Below are positions 63,475 to 64,000 of a DNA stretch of 64,000 nt, piece after piece (the stretch's first letter is position 1; each line of letters begins with the position of its first letter). The stretch lies in contig NZ_JAMXLX010000011.1 in NCBI RefSeq assembly GCF_024055605.1, forward strand, positions 55,405 to 119,404. The letters are read 5' to 3'. Under the pieces are notes generated by a model. It searched no databases, was not told the origin of the DNA, and saw only the letters and a list, made by a program, of their open reading frames with translations. This DNA is from Ciceribacter sichuanensis (lineage in GTDB: Bacteria > Pseudomonadota > Alphaproteobacteria > Rhizobiales > Rhizobiaceae). The position numbers and the translations under genes are program-made.

Positions 63475-64000
63475 ATGGACGTTCGCGCCGCAGTCGCCAT
63501 ACAGGCAGGAAAGCCGCTGGAGGTCATGACCGTACAGCTCGAAGGTCCTCGTGCTGGCGAGGTTTTGATCGAGGTGAAGGCGACGGGGATCTGCCATACC
63601 GACGATTTCACGCTGTCGGGCGCCGATCCGGAAGGCCTGTTCCCGGCGATCCTCGGCCATGAAGGTGCGGGCATCGTCGTCGATGTCGGACCGGGCGTCA
63701 CTTCGGTGAAGAAGGGCGATCACGTCATCCCGCTCTACACGCCGGAATGCCGCGAATGCTATTCCTGTACCTCGCGCAAGACCAATCTGTGCACCTCGAT
63801 CCGCGCCACCCAGGGTCAGGGCCTGATGCCCGACGGCACTTCGCGCTTTTCCATCGGCAAGGACAAGATCCACCACTACATGGGCTGCTCGACGTTTTCG
63901 AACTTCACCGTGTTGCCGGAAATCGCGGTCGCCAAGGTCAATCCCGACGCGCCCTTCGACAAGATCTGCTACATCGGCTGCGGCGTCACCACCGGCATCG
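63475..64000 (+). CDS. S-(hydroxymethyl)glutathione dehydrogenase / class III alcohol dehydrogenase (3' end outside window)
   Basis: The first 175 codons are present; ATG 63475 follows AGGGAGAAAG. Catalytic zinc Cys and His are in TGICHTDDFTLSG and ILGHEGAG; structural zinc Cys are in PECRECYSCTSRKTNLC. IGCGVTTGI opens the NAD-binding domain. Class III enzymes oxidise the formaldehyde-glutathione adduct, linking this gene in theme, though not in position, with the C1 cluster at the other end of the window. Confidence 0.93.
   Translation, partial: MDVRAAVAIQAGKPLEVMTVQLEGPRAGEVLIEVKATGICHTDDFTLSGADPEGLFPAILGHEGAGIVVDVGPGVTSVKKGDHVIPLYTPECRECYSCTSRKTNLCTSIRATQGQGLMPDGTSRFSIGKDKIHHYMGCSTFSNFTVLPEIAVAKVNPDAPFDKICYIGCGVTTGI

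Overview
The window looks like a chromosomal segment of an alphaproteobacterium of the order Rhizobiales, most likely Rhizobiaceae. The evidence is high GC with strongly GC-biased third positions, a LysR regulator next to DUF1127 micro-proteins, an extended UvrB, an aerobic corrinoid/tetrahydrofolate C1 cluster with its 'virulence factor' and MTHFR-C genes, DUF1489 next to dusA, and rhizobial-type palindromic intergenic repeats. The species cannot be fixed from sequence alone.

Layout. (1) 1-5.9 kb: a one-direction cluster for corrinoid-dependent methyl transfer (formyltransferase, 'virulence factor' protein, MTHFR C-terminal Fe-S-type protein, methylenetetrahydrofolate reductase, methyl-THF:corrinoid methyltransferase, ferredoxin/ASKHA corrinoid activator). 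The substrate methyltransferase and corrinoid protein are not in the window and probably lie upstream. (2) 6-22 kb: core and accessory genes: a large autotransporter, a LysR/DUF1127 regulatory knot with a shared 14-bp box, a GlxA-type AraC regulator, a lipoprotein, a flavodoxin-fold reductase, a Cache chemoreceptor, a thioesterase, a GGDEF-EAL protein, and uvrB with palindromic repeats translated in frame. (3) 22.4-24.2 kb: an AT-richer insert carrying an AvcD/DCD-type anti-phage dCTP deaminase and a divergent 61-aa ORF, flanked by repeats. (4) 24.6-29 kb: housekeeping genes, including cspA and dusA.

(5) 28.9-47.0 kb: an 18.1-kb prophage or satellite integrated in the 5' part of dusA, bounded by a perfect 35-bp direct repeat. 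It carries an integrase, excisionase-like proteins, a lambda-O-like replication gene with four 18-bp iterons inside it, a phosphoribosyltransferase, a stack of three terminator hairpins between early and late modules, an HK97 prohead protease, tape measure and tailspike, two probable morons, an RHH regulator with a TTAGCA-type operator array and a tRNA-Arg(UCU). I recognise no terminase, portal, major capsid or lysis gene, so it is either defective or helper dependent. Integration gave dusA a new 5' end and left the original 13 N-terminal codons at attR, next to the DUF1489 gene that was probably its operon partner.

(6) 47-64 kb: chromosomal genes again: DUF1489, a small P-loop kinase, a divergent AraC/SDR pair with a palindromic operator, sdaA, several membrane proteins, a LiuR-like MerR, mgtE, a peptide-deformylase homologue that has lost key metal-site residues, a BON-domain protein, tRNA-Leu(GAG), lipB, an XRE regulator, an EamA transporter, a site-2-protease-like membrane protein, a GNAT enzyme, and the start of a class III (glutathione-dependent formaldehyde) alcohol dehydrogenase cut by the window end.
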